From Chitinophagaceae bacterium (lineage in GTDB: Bacteria > Bacteroidota > Bacteroidia > Chitinophagales > Chitinophagaceae): DNA of 64,000 bases. This document shows, one piece after another, positions 55,993 to 64,000 of the stretch. Where the stretch lies: NCBI GenBank assembly GCA_023957125.1, contig JAMLHL010000002.1:278737-342736 (forward strand). Reading direction: 5' to 3'. Every line of letters starts with the position of its first letter. Within the stretch, counting starts at the first letter, position 1. The notes under the pieces were generated by a model. That model searched no databases. It had not been told where the DNA came from and saw only the letters and a program-made list of their open reading frames with translations. Position numbers and translations under genes: made by a program.

Positions 55993-56077
55993 ATTATAAA
56001 ATGAAAATCTCAAAATCACTTATAGACACAGCAGGAAGAAAGACTATCCGGGACACAGAATTTTTAAACCCGTTAAA

Positions 56078-56761
56078 GTGTTAGAAAGAAAACCATCACC
56101 ATCGAAATCAGAAAAAGACTGGTTTTATTTTTCATCGGGCTTAATGATGTCCTTATGCTCCGATTATATTTCAATGCGACTATTATATTATCTTGAACGA
56201 TTAACAACAGCACCAACAATTCTAATAAAAATGATTGAGGTTGGAGAAAAGTCTTTAAAGTTATTTGTAGCAGTAAATAGTAGAACTCAGACGGCATTGA
56301 CGGACTCAAAAAGCAAATATGGACATAGCATAGAGAAACTCAGATCCGAAAGCGCAGCTTATAACAATATTTTTAATGATAAGGATATTTGTGACTTCAC
56401 TAAAGACTTGAATGATAAAGGTGGCATCTTATATCAATACTTGCGATATGGTTCACAGGAGACAACTGATGGTATGAGTGCCAATTTAGACCAATTGCTT
56501 CCTATAATTGACAAAATATTTTTTTCTGCATTATTATTATTACCTGAAAGTGACAGAAAGCTACTTAATTTCACTTCATTGATAAAAAATTTATTGACGA
56601 GTTCAAATTTTGACCAAACCTTTAATAAGGAGCTTTTAAAAACTGCGATTTTGCACAATAATTCATATGCACAGGACTATTTGAAATACAGCATTACTTT
56701 AGACGAAGACCATAAAAAATTAATTGCAGATTATAAAAACCTAGTAGAAAACGGCAGCTAA
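56078..56761 (+). CDS. Unknown cassette-borne protein (cassette 6)
   Basis: The frame is open from a GTG at 56078 for 227 residues. An upstream ATG at 56001 opens another frame for 27 codons that ends in TAG just at the point where the long frame begins (CCG-TTA-AAG-TGT-TAG against GTT-AAA-GTG). The true protein could therefore start at 56001 with a one-base frameshift near 56070. The protein is mostly helical, with 'SDYISMRLLYYLERLTTAP' near the N-terminus and 'FFSALLLLPESDRKLLNF' in the C-terminal half. No domain is recognised. Its stop TAA (56759-56761) lies inside the left arm of attC site 6. Confidence 0.6.
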   Translation: MLERKPSPSKSEKDWFYFSSGLMMSLCSDYISMRLLYYLERLTTAPTILIKMIEVGEKSLKLFVAVNSRTQTALTDSKSKYGHSIEKLRSESAAYNNIFNDKDICDFTKDLNDKGGILYQYLRYGSQETTDGMSANLDQLLPIIDKIFFSALLLLPESDRKLLNFTSLIKNLLTSSNFDQTFNKELLKTAILHNNSYAQDYLKYSITLDEDHKKLIADYKNLVENGS

Positions 56762-56959
56762 CAAGTGCATTTGTGCCAGCGGCGGACTCACCGCAGGAGT
56801 TCGGCATTTGTAATTCTGTTCATCTTCAGTTCCGGCAGACAGTTCGCTATTCGTCTTTAGTAATTTAATCTCAACTTTTGTAACTTCAATCAGCTTTTGT
56901 TCCGGGCTTGACGGAATTCTAACCGTCCGCCGGACACAAATGCGAAACCGTTAGCGGGC
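56753..56959 (+). repeat. attC-like site 6 (family C)
   Basis: Left arm GGCAGCTAAC, right arm GTTAGCGGGC (56950-56959). Inner stems are GCATTTGTG / CACAAATGC and GGCGGAC / GTCCGCC. The left end of its cassette (GTTGGCAGCT) matches the left arm in only 7 of 10 positions, the weakest pairing in the array. Confidence 0.8.
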
Positions 56960-57520
56960 ATTTCGTCGTTGAGAGTTTTTACGCTTGAACATTGCATACC
57001 GACTTCGTGCTGACAGAACGCAGTTCGACAAATAGAAAATGGTTCACCGGGAAACACTTTTTTCAACTTCGGTACCAGGACTGTTTCCGCAATTGACCAG
57101 ACCGTTGACGACGAAGGAATAAAAAATGACCATATCTCAACCGCATAACACAATCAGGCGGGGCCGACGCTCCTCTCGTTTCGGTTCCTAAACAGGTGGT
57201 ATCGCGAAAACAGAAAGCAAGTTCTGAACTTCGTATTCTTGACAACAGGAATATGACTCTTTCCTTCAGCGACAATTTTATTCCAGACACTATTTTAAAA
57301 AATATTTCGCTCTAAAAAGAGTATATTCGTTGACTGATTCCCAGATATTCCCGGTAGACCCTCCGCACGACTTTATTCAGCAGCGAGGCTTCCCGGACAC
57401 CAGTTTCGGTTGACACAACTCGCTTATCAGACGAGTTTCTATTATGACAGTTCAAAAGGCCGGGCACACAGAATTTCTATTGGGCGACCATTGGTTTATC
57501 AATCCCGGGAGATTGATAAC
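56960..57520 (+). repeat. Recurrent cassette body, copy C
   Basis: Same sequence family as A and B, separated from them by a different cassette (the unknown protein). It begins CATTTCGTCGTTGAGAG and ends GATTGATAAC. It has no frame longer than about 100 codons that is conserved among the copies. Confidence 0.8.
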
Positions 57521-57722
57521 GCCCGCTAACAGGCGGTTTTGCGCAAGTATGGCTGAACGGAAGTCTGCCGGGCTGATTGCATCTGTCAGCAACAGTTATC
57601 GGCAGAAGAAATCCTTACAGAAATTATCTGAATACAATATTTTTACACCAAATTGGCATACGGTAGTTCAGCAGGCGGATTTCAAATGCCACACCTGCGC
57701 AAAGCCGTTGCCGTTACAGGCA
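57521..57722 (+). repeat. attC-like site 7 (family A)
   Basis: Left arm GCCCGCTAAC (57521-57530), right arm GTTACAGGCA (57713-57722). The interior is nearly identical to sites 1, 4 and 5. The right arm opens the large HerA cassette. Confidence 0.88.
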
Positions 57723-57904
57723 ACCCTAACAGACCACCGTGCAAACATTAAACAGACATAAAACGACAGACAAAATGCCAACTCACAAATGGCACATTTG
57801 GTTTTTCCCGACACACAAGCCGACCCTTCAAAAAACCAAAAGAGCCATTTTTTGCCCACGCACCGACAGAAATGAATAAATTTGACGACTAAGATTTTGA
57901 CAAT

Positions 57905-60013
57905 ATGAGCATAGAACAAGGACTAACAAGCAGACGAACAAACGATAAAAAAGTTGACACCAAAAATTGGTTTCAAAAACTTATACAACCAGACGAATAT
58001 GTTGGTGACTTATACTCTATCAACTATGAAACAGCAAGAGTAATTATTCACGACTTCTATCGTGAAAAAGTTGGTGGTATTCCCAGTTTGAGCTTTTTAA
58101 TTGCTTCAAGAGTTGACCCAAGCAAAGATGACCTTGACTTCAAAGCCGAAGACTCTTCATTTATTTTGTTGCGTGTAATGGACGCAGCGGCATTGCCACA
58201 AGACAAAGAAGCGGAAAGAATAAGAGTTGAAACTGCCCAGCGCATCAGCGGTGAAACCGAAAAAAATTGGGACGATGCAGGTGCAATGGATATGCGAACA
58301 AAAAATTTACTTGGCTTTGCAGGTGTTCAATGCAGAATTATCGGAACATTTTTCCTTGAAGAAAACGGACACAACGGTGAAGCACCATTGAATTTGAAAT
58401 TTGGTAGCGACATCTCAAACTACTATCCGAACAGGGGTTTGAAAGTTTACAAACCAAACGGAAAAGCTCTTGAACATATTGTAAATTACGCTGACCCATC
58501 AAGTATTCAATCTCACATTGAACGCTACGGAAATACTGAAAAAGTAAAACTTGGTTTTGTTCGCTACGCTTCTACCAACCGCAAGTATCAACAAATTGAC
58601 GATGTTCCTGTTTTCATTTACCCTGCGGATTTGCTTTCTCAAAAATCTGCGTTATTTGGTATGACGAGAACTGGTAAATCAAACACGACAAAAATTATTG
58701 CGAAATCTGTGTTTGAATTAAGAACGGCCGAAAAGGCCGAAGATAAACCTTTGCGTATTGGGCAAATCATTTTTGACCCAAATGGTGAATATGCTAATGA
58801 AAATGTGCAAGACAATAATTCCGCAATTAAAAACATTTGGCAACTTCTTCCAAATGGAACGAACAAAGCAGATGAAGTTGTTACCTACGGTATTACAAGC
58901 CACCCCAACGACCCTGAGAGAATCTTAATGCTTTTGAATTTCTTTGAACCGAGCAATACACAGATTGGGAAAAGTATCATTGATAGCCTTTTATCAGAGG
59001 ATAGCACAAATTACATAAAACAGTTCTGTCAAGTGAGTTTTGATGAGCCTGACCCCAATGACAGAAGTGCAACTACACGATACAATAGAAGATTGTTAGC
59101 TTATCGTTCTGTATTAGCAAGAGCAGGGTTTCAAGTTCCGCAAAATTTAAGAGCAAGCACAAGAGGTTTGTTTAATCAAGATTTAATTACCGCTTTACAA
59201 ACAGGAAGAAATAACAGCCCAGCAAACCCCGAATACGTAAGTGCTGCACAAGTGTTTTCAAATCAAAATCCAACTTGGGGACAACTTGCAAACGCTTTTG
59301 AAGCATTAGACAAATTTATCAGAGATAGTAGTAGTAATTACACAGCGTTTGAAAATGCTTATGTAAGTCGTCCAAATGGTTCGGGCGACAGGTGGGCTGA
59401 TGAAGATTTGAAAAAGATTATCGGCATTTTTCAATATCCAAATGGAACAAGAAAAATCGGGAAAGGAGCAGAACAACACAGCGCAGACACAACAAGCGAC
59501 TACGCAGAAGATATTTACACTCATTTAGTGAAGGGTAAATTAGTAATCATTGACCAATCAAGTGGCGAACCCGAACTCAACAAGTCATCAGCCACAAGAA
59601 TTATGACTAAAATTTTCAGAGAAAATCAACGCAAGTTTGTTCAAGGCGTTACCGACATTCCTGAAATTTTGGTTTATGTTGAAGAAGCACATAACATTCT
59701 ACCAGCAGGTAATGATTTAGATTTAACCGACATTTGGGTTAGAACAGCAAAAGAAGGTTCTAAGTATCGTATCGGTATGGTTTACGCTACACAGGAAGTA
59801 AGTAGCATTCAAAAGAACATTTTGAAAAATACTGCGAATTGGTTTATCAGTCATTTAAACAACACAGACGAAACTAAAGAATTATGCAAGTATTACGATT
59901 TTATAGATTTCGAGCCGTCAATCAGACGAGCACAAGATAAAGGATTTTTAAGAGTTAAAACATTAAGTAACCTATTCGTCATTCCTGTTCAGGTGGACAA
60001 GTTTGAAATATAA
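57905..60013 (+). CDS. HerA-family DNA translocase ATPase (cassette 8)
   Basis: A 702-residue HerA/FtsK-like ATPase. The N-terminal region (to about residue 240) fits a HAS-barrel domain. Walker A is '[10 protein letters not shown]' at residues 252-261, Walker B is '[11 protein letters not shown]' at about 587-597, and sensor 'YATQ' follows at about 627-630. HerA forms hexamers that pump DNA and pair with the nuclease NurA. Here the next gene is NurA-like and the third a DNA methyltransferase, all in one cassette. This fits a restriction-like or abortive antiviral system, but function is inferred. Confidence 0.9.
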   Translation: MSIEQGLTSRRTNDKKVDTKNWFQKLIQPDEYVGDLYSINYETARVIIHDFYREKVGGIPSLSFLIASRVDPSKDDLDFKAEDSSFILLRVMDAAALPQDKEAERIRVETAQRISGETEKNWDDAGAMDMRTKNLLGFAGVQCRIIGTFFLEENGHNGEAPLNLKFGSDISNYYPNRGLKVYKPNGKALEHIVNYADPSSIQSHIERYGNTEKVKLGFVRYASTNRKYQQIDDVPVFIYPADLLSQKSALFGMTRTGKSNTTKIIAKSVFELRTAEKAEDKPLRIGQIIFDPNGEYANENVQDNNSAIKNIWQLLPNGTNKADEVVTYGITSHPNDPERILMLLNFFEPSNTQIGKSIIDSLLSEDSTNYIKQFCQVSFDEPDPNDRSATTRYNRRLLAYRSVLARAGFQVPQNLRASTRGLFNQDLITALQTGRNNSPANPEYVSAAQVFSNQNPTWGQLANAFEALDKFIRDSSSNYTAFENAYVSRPNGSGDRWADEDLKKIIGIFQYPNGTRKIGKGAEQHSADTTSDYAEDIYTHLVKGKLVIIDQSSGEPELNKSSATRIMTKIFRENQRKFVQGVTDIPEILVYVEEAHNILPAGNDLDLTDIWVRTAKEGSKYRIGMVYATQEVSSIQKNILKNTANWFISHLNNTDETKELCKYYDFIDFEPSIRRAQDKGFLRVKTLSNLFVIPVQVDKFEI

Positions 60014-60024
60014 GAAAGAAAACT

Positions 60025-61389
60025 ATGGGCTTTGAAGGAGAATTTGCAAGTTATGAGCCTCTAAGACGGTTACTTGATAGTGAAAAAGTAAAAGCACTTC
60101 AAAACCGACTTAGAATAAGGCAACAAGTAGAAGAAACGGAAAATTTTGAAGGTTCAATTACTAAAAAATCTGACCTGACTGAAAGTGTTTTGCAGCCTGA
60201 TTTAGTATTAGCTATTGACGGAAGCAATTTAGCAGCAAAAGCCGAAAACGGTTTTCCGGGAGCAGAGTTCGGTTACATCACAGTTGCCTCGGTTTTGATT
60301 GACTTGAAACTAATCAGCGAACTTGAAAAGAAAGAATTTGTTGAACCGAAAAAATTTCGTGAAGCAGAAAAAGCATCAACTATTGAAAGTGTTTTCCCTG
60401 GCTGTAACGTTATTATTGACACAGAAAAAAATGCAAAAGCATCTTTGCGTAGAGCTTTGTTTGAAGAATTAAAAAACAACGTTATTTTTTCTGACGGTGA
60501 AACTTTACTTGAAACATACGAACATCTTTTCAAGATAAAACGAGAACAATTTTCAGAAAGGAATTTACCGCAAAGTCCGATTGAGGGCGTTGAAGAGGAT
60601 ATGACTTATGACTACGGTGAATATGTATGCCAACACTCAAACGAACCTCTTTTTTCAACAGATGCTTTACGTTTACACGAACTAATGAACCCGGGCGGTA
60701 GCAACGGGGAAATGTTTGGACAAATAATGTCCACGATTGAAAAACTTTGGCTTGTTCACATTCTTAGAGCTTTTGAAAAGAAAGGTTGGTTAGCGACTTT
60801 ACGCAGAGTAGCGTTTATTATGGACGGACCTTTAGCCGTTTTCAGCACCTCATCGTGGCTCACAAAAGTAATCAGCCACGAGTTAACCCGAATAAACGAA
60901 TTGCAGAAGAAGATAAACGGAGAAGACCTTTTAATTATTGGTATTGAAAAATCGGGAACATTTTTTAATCACTTTATTGAAATTGACACAACAAAAGACG
61001 GCATCACCGATAAGTTTCCAAAACAATCTGCGTTGCTTTTGAATGATGATTACATAAAGAAAAACATCATTTTTTCAGAAAGCACAAAGCCATACGGACA
61101 AGACACATATTTTGGTAGAAAGTTTTTCTATAAAGCAGCATCGGGACAAAAAATTGTTCCTGTTGTTGCTTGTTACAATGAAGAACAAAGAAATTTGAAT
61201 ACTGCAAATCCAAATCAATTTCCACGACTTGCAGATGTAATGAATTTACTTGACAAATTAGTTTCAAGCAGATATCCAAATTCTGTTTCGCCACTTGTTT
61301 CAGCACACGCAGAAGCAGCAATACCGTTGAATTTAGGGAAACGTATTTTTGAGGACATTGCAAGAGAAATTAGAGAGAAATCAAACTGA
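60025..61389 (+). CDS. NurA-domain nuclease (cassette 8)
   Basis: A 454-residue protein with NurA hallmarks: 'LAIDGSNLA' (Asp65-Gly66-Ser67), a second acidic site in 'FIMDGPLAVF' (Asp267), 'GIEKSGTFFNHF' and a C-terminal 'VSAHAEAAIPL'. NurA is a 5'-to-3' nuclease driven by HerA. The gene starts 11 bp after herA and its stop (TGA) overlaps the methyltransferase start (TGATG). Length is longer than archaeal NurA (about 340-400 residues), with an insertion in the middle (about residues 160-230). The assignment rests on motifs alone. Confidence 0.8.
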   Translation: MGFEGEFASYEPLRRLLDSEKVKALQNRLRIRQQVEETENFEGSITKKSDLTESVLQPDLVLAIDGSNLAAKAENGFPGAEFGYITVASVLIDLKLISELEKKEFVEPKKFREAEKASTIESVFPGCNVIIDTEKNAKASLRRALFEELKNNVIFSDGETLLETYEHLFKIKREQFSERNLPQSPIEGVEEDMTYDYGEYVCQHSNEPLFSTDALRLHELMNPGGSNGEMFGQIMSTIEKLWLVHILRAFEKKGWLATLRRVAFIMDGPLAVFSTSSWLTKVISHELTRINELQKKINGEDLLIIGIEKSGTFFNHFIEIDTTKDGITDKFPKQSALLLNDDYIKKNIIFSESTKPYGQDTYFGRKFFYKAASGQKIVPVVACYNEEQRNLNTANPNQFPRLADVMNLLDKLVSSRYPNSVSPLVSAHAEAAIPLNLGKRIFEDIAREIREKSN

Positions 61390-62516
61390 TGATAGTAAAG
61401 GAAAAAATATTAAACGGTTTTAGCACGGCAGAAGCACGTTGGGCAAGGTTCGGGCCTTACTATGCAATGTTTCCTTTGGAATTTGCTTTTGATGTTGTAG
61501 AAAAATATTCCGAAAAAGGTGATTATATCATTGACCCATTTGCTGGGCGTTGCAGCAGTATTTATGCAGGTGGCGTTTTAGGAAGAAACAGTTTAGGAAT
61601 TGAAATCAATCCTGTTGGTTGGCTTTACGGAACTGTAAAGCTATATCCTGCAGACAAAGAAGAAGTAATAGACCGCTTGCTTGAAATTTATAGTAAACGA
61701 AATTATTATAACAGAGCAATAGAAAAAATGTCTGAATTTTACCGCATCTGTTATTGTGATGAAGTTTTGAAATTCTTGTTGGCTGCACGAACTCATTTAG
61801 ATTGGAAAAATAACAATATTGATGCTTCGTTGATGTCAATTCTATTGATTTATCTACACGCCAAACTGGGCGAAGGTTTATCAAATCAAATGAGAATGAC
61901 AAAATCAATGGGAATGAATTATTCCGTTCAATGGTGGAAGAAAAGCAAAATGACAAAACCGCCTGAAATAAATCCTTGTGAATTTATTCTTAAAAAAATT
62001 GAATGGCGTTACGAAAAAGGAAAGCCCAAAGTTGCAGAAAGTGCCGTTGTATTTGGCGACAGTTCAAATGAATTAGTGAACATTGCTGAAAGAGCGTTAA
62101 ATAATGACATCAAATTTTCGTTGTTGTTTACTTCACCACCTTATTGTTCAATTACTGACTATCACGCAGACCAATGGTTACGACTTTGGCTTTTAGGAGG
62201 TGCTGACAATCCGCAATCACTCAAAGACAAACACAAAGGTCGTTTTGTAAATAAACAAGAGTATTACGACTTACTTGACAACGTTTTTGGGCTTTGTGCA
62301 AAAATGATGAAACGAAAAAGTGTTGTTTATGTCCGCACAGACAAACGAGAATTTACTTTTAACTCAACACTTGAAATTTTGAAAAAACATTTTCCAAAAC
62401 ACAAAGTAGAAACAGTTGCAAAGCCATTAAAAAAAGACACAAAGACACAAACAAAACTTTTTGGCGACAAGACAATGAAGCCAGGAGAAGTAGATATAAT
62501 ATTGACAAGAAAATGA
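61389..62516 (+). CDS. DNA methyltransferase, N4-cytosine or N6-adenine type (cassette 8)
   Basis: A 375-residue SAM-dependent DNA methyltransferase. The SAM-binding motif I is 'DPFAGRCSS' (residues 49-57), followed by 'GRNSLGIEINP'. The catalytic motif IV is 'TSPPYCSITDY' (residues 248-258), in which SPPY is found in N4-cytosine and some N6-adenine enzymes. The order (motif I first) suggests the alpha or gamma class. It is the third gene of the HerA-NurA operon with a 1-bp overlap, probably protecting host DNA from the HerA-NurA machine, or marking it. There is no separate target-recognition subunit nearby. Confidence 0.88.
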   Translation: MIVKEKILNGFSTAEARWARFGPYYAMFPLEFAFDVVEKYSEKGDYIIDPFAGRCSSIYAGGVLGRNSLGIEINPVGWLYGTVKLYPADKEEVIDRLLEIYSKRNYYNRAIEKMSEFYRICYCDEVLKFLLAARTHLDWKNNNIDASLMSILLIYLHAKLGEGLSNQMRMTKSMGMNYSVQWWKKSKMTKPPEINPCEFILKKIEWRYEKGKPKVAESAVVFGDSSNELVNIAERALNNDIKFSLLFTSPPYCSITDYHADQWLRLWLLGGADNPQSLKDKHKGRFVNKQEYYDLLDNVFGLCAKMMKRKSVVYVRTDKREFTFNSTLEILKKHFPKHKVETVAKPLKKDTKTQTKLFGDKTMKPGEVDIILTRK

Positions 62517-62529
62517 GCCGACCCAACAG

Positions 62530-62590
62530 CCACACACATTGCCAAGTCGCACCAGCCGACACGCAAGCCAAAACTTGGCAAAGAGTGTGT
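62530..62590 (+). repeat. Inverted repeat downstream of the methyltransferase
   Basis: Arms CCACACACATTGCCAAG and CTTGGCAAAGAGTGTGT, partly paired, about 27 bp apart. No GTT core flanks it and no T-run follows, so it is either a dead attC remnant or a structured 3' end. Confidence 0.5.
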
Positions 62591-62640
62591 CTGTTCCAAC
62601 ACACAGCAGACCGACAACCAAGCGACAGAATAAGCGGGGC

Positions 62641-62778
62641 AGCCTGTAACACGGTATTGGCAAAAAAGGGGCTGACGGAAGTAATTGAACATTTGTGCTA
62701 CTATCAACTTTTGTGCATATATTCGGCTGACGAGTTTCAAATACCCCTTCTTCGCCAATACCCAAAACGTTAGGCACA
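62641..62778 (+). repeat. attC-like site 8 (family D)
   Basis: Left arm AGCCTGTAAC (62641-62650), right arm GTTAGGCACA (62769-62778). Inner stems are GGTATTGGC / GCCAATACC and AAGGGG / CCCCTT. A 138-bp site. The left arm matches the left end of the HerA cassette (GTTACAGGCA) in 9 of 10. The right arm GTTAGGC is an exact integron GTTRRRY core. Confidence 0.88.
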
Positions 62779-62798
62779 ATTTTATTTGACACTTCACT

Positions 62799-63527
62799 AT
62801 GGCAAGTATAATATGGGACAGAGACCCACAAGAAGCGATTAAAAACCCTTATGAATATAATGCACAAAAGCAATTTCATAGAGAAGCAATTGCATTGACA
62901 GACAAGCTCGGAAAGAAACTTGATGATTTTCATTATACACTTGCTGACAAAACAATAGAAAAAGCGATTTGGATGTTACAAACTGATGCTTTATTTGCAT
63001 TCAGAGACGCAGTTATTATGCTTGACCAAAAGCGACATCGAATCGTTGGCAGACTTCTAAGGGACATCCTTGAAACTGTTCATTTAGTTGAATATTTCTC
63101 AAGCCAGACAGACAAATCAAAAAAAGCTTTGCAAAAGTGGTTCGACGATGAGCTTGTGATGCACAGTGAATTTAGGGACTATATAAAAAAGCGTGACGGA
63201 GAAACAATTTCTGAAATAAAGAAAATTCAACATCGTATTTTCTCAAAGTTTACTCACAGAAGTTATAAAATTTTACTTTATGGTTATGCTTTAGGTTCTA
63301 ATGACAGAATATTCTATGACAATGGTTGGACATTGTCCCAATCAGTAGCTATGTATTATGCATTTCTGGGTAGTTTTGGACAACTTGTTGTTAAAAATTT
63401 GAAAGAGTATGGAGGTATTCCGAAGGAGGTTGTTTCAGAACTTTGGAATAGTTCTATGGAAAAAGAGCAAATTCCCAGAGGCTATTTGAGCAAAGAGGAC
63501 AAAGAATTCTTAGGTATTGACGACTAA
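62799..63527 (+). CDS. Unknown protein with a HEPN-like RX6H motif (cassette 9)
   Basis: A 242-residue, mainly helical protein. The helix 'LLRDILETVHLVEYF' contains Arg88 and His95 in an R-x6-H arrangement, the active-site pattern of HEPN ribonucleases, common in abortive-infection and toxin systems. Charged helices surround it, and no membrane segment is visible. A HEPN assignment is therefore possible but rests on this motif alone. It occupies a single-gene cassette directly after the HerA-NurA-methyltransferase cassette. Its cassette ends are exact reverse complements (GTTAGGCACA / TGTGCCTAAC). Confidence 0.7.
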   Translation: MASIIWDRDPQEAIKNPYEYNAQKQFHREAIALTDKLGKKLDDFHYTLADKTIEKAIWMLQTDALFAFRDAVIMLDQKRHRIVGRLLRDILETVHLVEYFSSQTDKSKKALQKWFDDELVMHSEFRDYIKKRDGETISEIKKIQHRIFSKFTHRSYKILLYGYALGSNDRIFYDNGWTLSQSVAMYYAFLGSFGQLVVKNLKEYGGIPKEVVSELWNSSMEKEQIPRGYLSKEDKEFLGIDD

Positions 63528-63531
63528 AAAC

Positions 63532-63730
63532 TGTGCCTAACATTGGGTTTTATGCAAGTTGGGCTTGACATTGTAACATCAGCTAATTGCAAATCCCAAC
63601 TTAAGTTCCGACTGACGAATAACTATCAGCTTTTGTACATAACTTCAACAATATATTTTCAATCAGCAACAGTTATGGGCAGACGGAATTCTAATACCCA
63701 ACCTGCATAAAGCCCTGCTCGTTAGCGGGC
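63532..63730 (+). repeat. attC-like site 9 (family E)
   Basis: Left arm TGTGCCTAAC (63532-63541), right arm GTTAGCGGGC (63721-63730). Inner stems GGGTTTTATGCAAGTTGGG / CCCAACCTGCATAAAGCCC. The left arm is a perfect match to the left end of cassette 9. Confidence 0.88.
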
Positions 63731-64000
63731 ATTTCGTCGTTGGGAGTTTTTACGCTTGAACATTACGTACCGACTTTATGCTGACAGAACGAAGTTCGAC
63801 AAATAGAAAATGGCTCACCGGGAAACACTTTTTTCAACTTCGGTACCGGGACTGTTTCCGCATTTGACCAGACCGTTGACGACGAAGGAAAGAAAAAATG
63901 ACAATATCCCAACGACATAACACAACCAGGCGGGGCCGACGCTTCCCTGGTTTCGGTTTCCAAACAGGTTGTATCGCGAAAACAGAAAGCAGTTCTGAAC
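63731..64000 (+). repeat. Recurrent cassette body, copy D (cut by the window edge)
   Basis: Starts CATTTCGTCGTTGGGAG and is closest to copy A where comparable, for example over 'GGCGGGGCCGACGCTTCCCT'. The array continues beyond 64000. Confidence 0.8.

Larger units (their letters stand above)
51621..64000 (+). mobile_element. Integron-like gene cassette array (nine complete cassettes plus one partial)
   Basis: Cassette boundaries are set by a G^TT core at 51620, 52980, 53683, 54450, 55211, 55983, 56950, 57713, 62769 and 63721. Each cassette has a coding or repeat body followed by an attC-like site. The first ten bases of each cassette are complementary to the first arm of its own site: 9-10 of 10 in eight cassettes and 7 of 10 in one. 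This is expected only if each cassette was once a closed circle with a complete site. All genes are on the plus strand, pointing toward their attC. Cassette base composition is AT-rich. The array runs off the right edge. Confidence 0.85.

Noticed and set aside
62530..62590. A further attC site after the methyltransferase
   Set aside because: Inverted arms are present, but there is no GTT core or matching cassette end, so it is listed only as an inverted repeat.

Overview
The window looks like a chromosomal segment of a Bacteroidota bacterium, most likely a Chitinophagaceae relative. The evidence is a SusC/SusD pair, DUF2851, DUF4407 and DUF2520 proteins, TAnnTTTG-type promoters, and many small intergenic repeats. 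All calls come from reading the sequence; no database search was possible.

Region 1 (1-21470) is mainly a polysaccharide-utilisation-type locus. A divergent AraC-type regulator (17743-18618) faces a long minus-strand gene series: sugar-porter MFS, FucI/AraA-like isomerase, PfkB kinase, class III aminotransferase, neutral-ceramidase-like protein, DhnA/LsrF-type aldolase, SusC, SusD and two GH28-like beta-helix proteins. A sulfatase and a third GH28-like paralogue lie beyond the regulator. Three direct repeats in the divergent intergenic region are the likely regulator operator.

Region 2 (21587-34658) is housekeeping: maf, a UbiA prenyltransferase, a DUF2520 protein, topA, an ABC permease, tsaD, der, era, an initiator tRNA with promoter and terminator, lpdA and a dienelactone hydrolase. 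Region 3 (35153-43348) holds a DUF4407 membrane protein and a minus-strand group of secreted sugar-processing proteins: ThuA, a beta-propeller protein with a cupredoxin domain, a DUF1080 protein and a beta-helix protein. Region 4 (43591-48318) holds a KdsC-like phosphatase, an acyl-CoA dehydrogenase, aroK, a DUF423 protein and a catalase with an OxyR-like operator.

Region 5 (48333-64000) is the most notable part. A 385-residue tyrosine recombinase is bracketed by a modular repeat family. Downstream lies an array of nine complete gene cassettes and one partial cassette, separated by nine attC-like sites of about 138-207 bp. Each site is an imperfect inverted repeat ending in GTT. In eight of nine complete cassettes the first bases of the cassette are the reverse complement (9-10 of 10 positions) of the start of that cassette's own terminal site; the ninth matches 7 of 10. 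This is the defining geometry of integron cassettes. The recombinase lacks the roughly 40-residue insertion seen in classical IntI enzymes, and the core is GTTA(G/C)NN rather than strict GTTRRRY. Cargo: an HNH endonuclease, a decayed GNAT acetyltransferase, a 99-bp tandem-repeat cassette, a recurrent cassette without a conserved ORF (four copies), an unknown protein, a 5.06-kb HerA-NurA-DNA methyltransferase operon, and a protein with a HEPN-like RX6H motif. The array therefore resembles an integron-type carrier of putative anti-phage genes in a phylum where classical integrons are, to my knowledge, rare.
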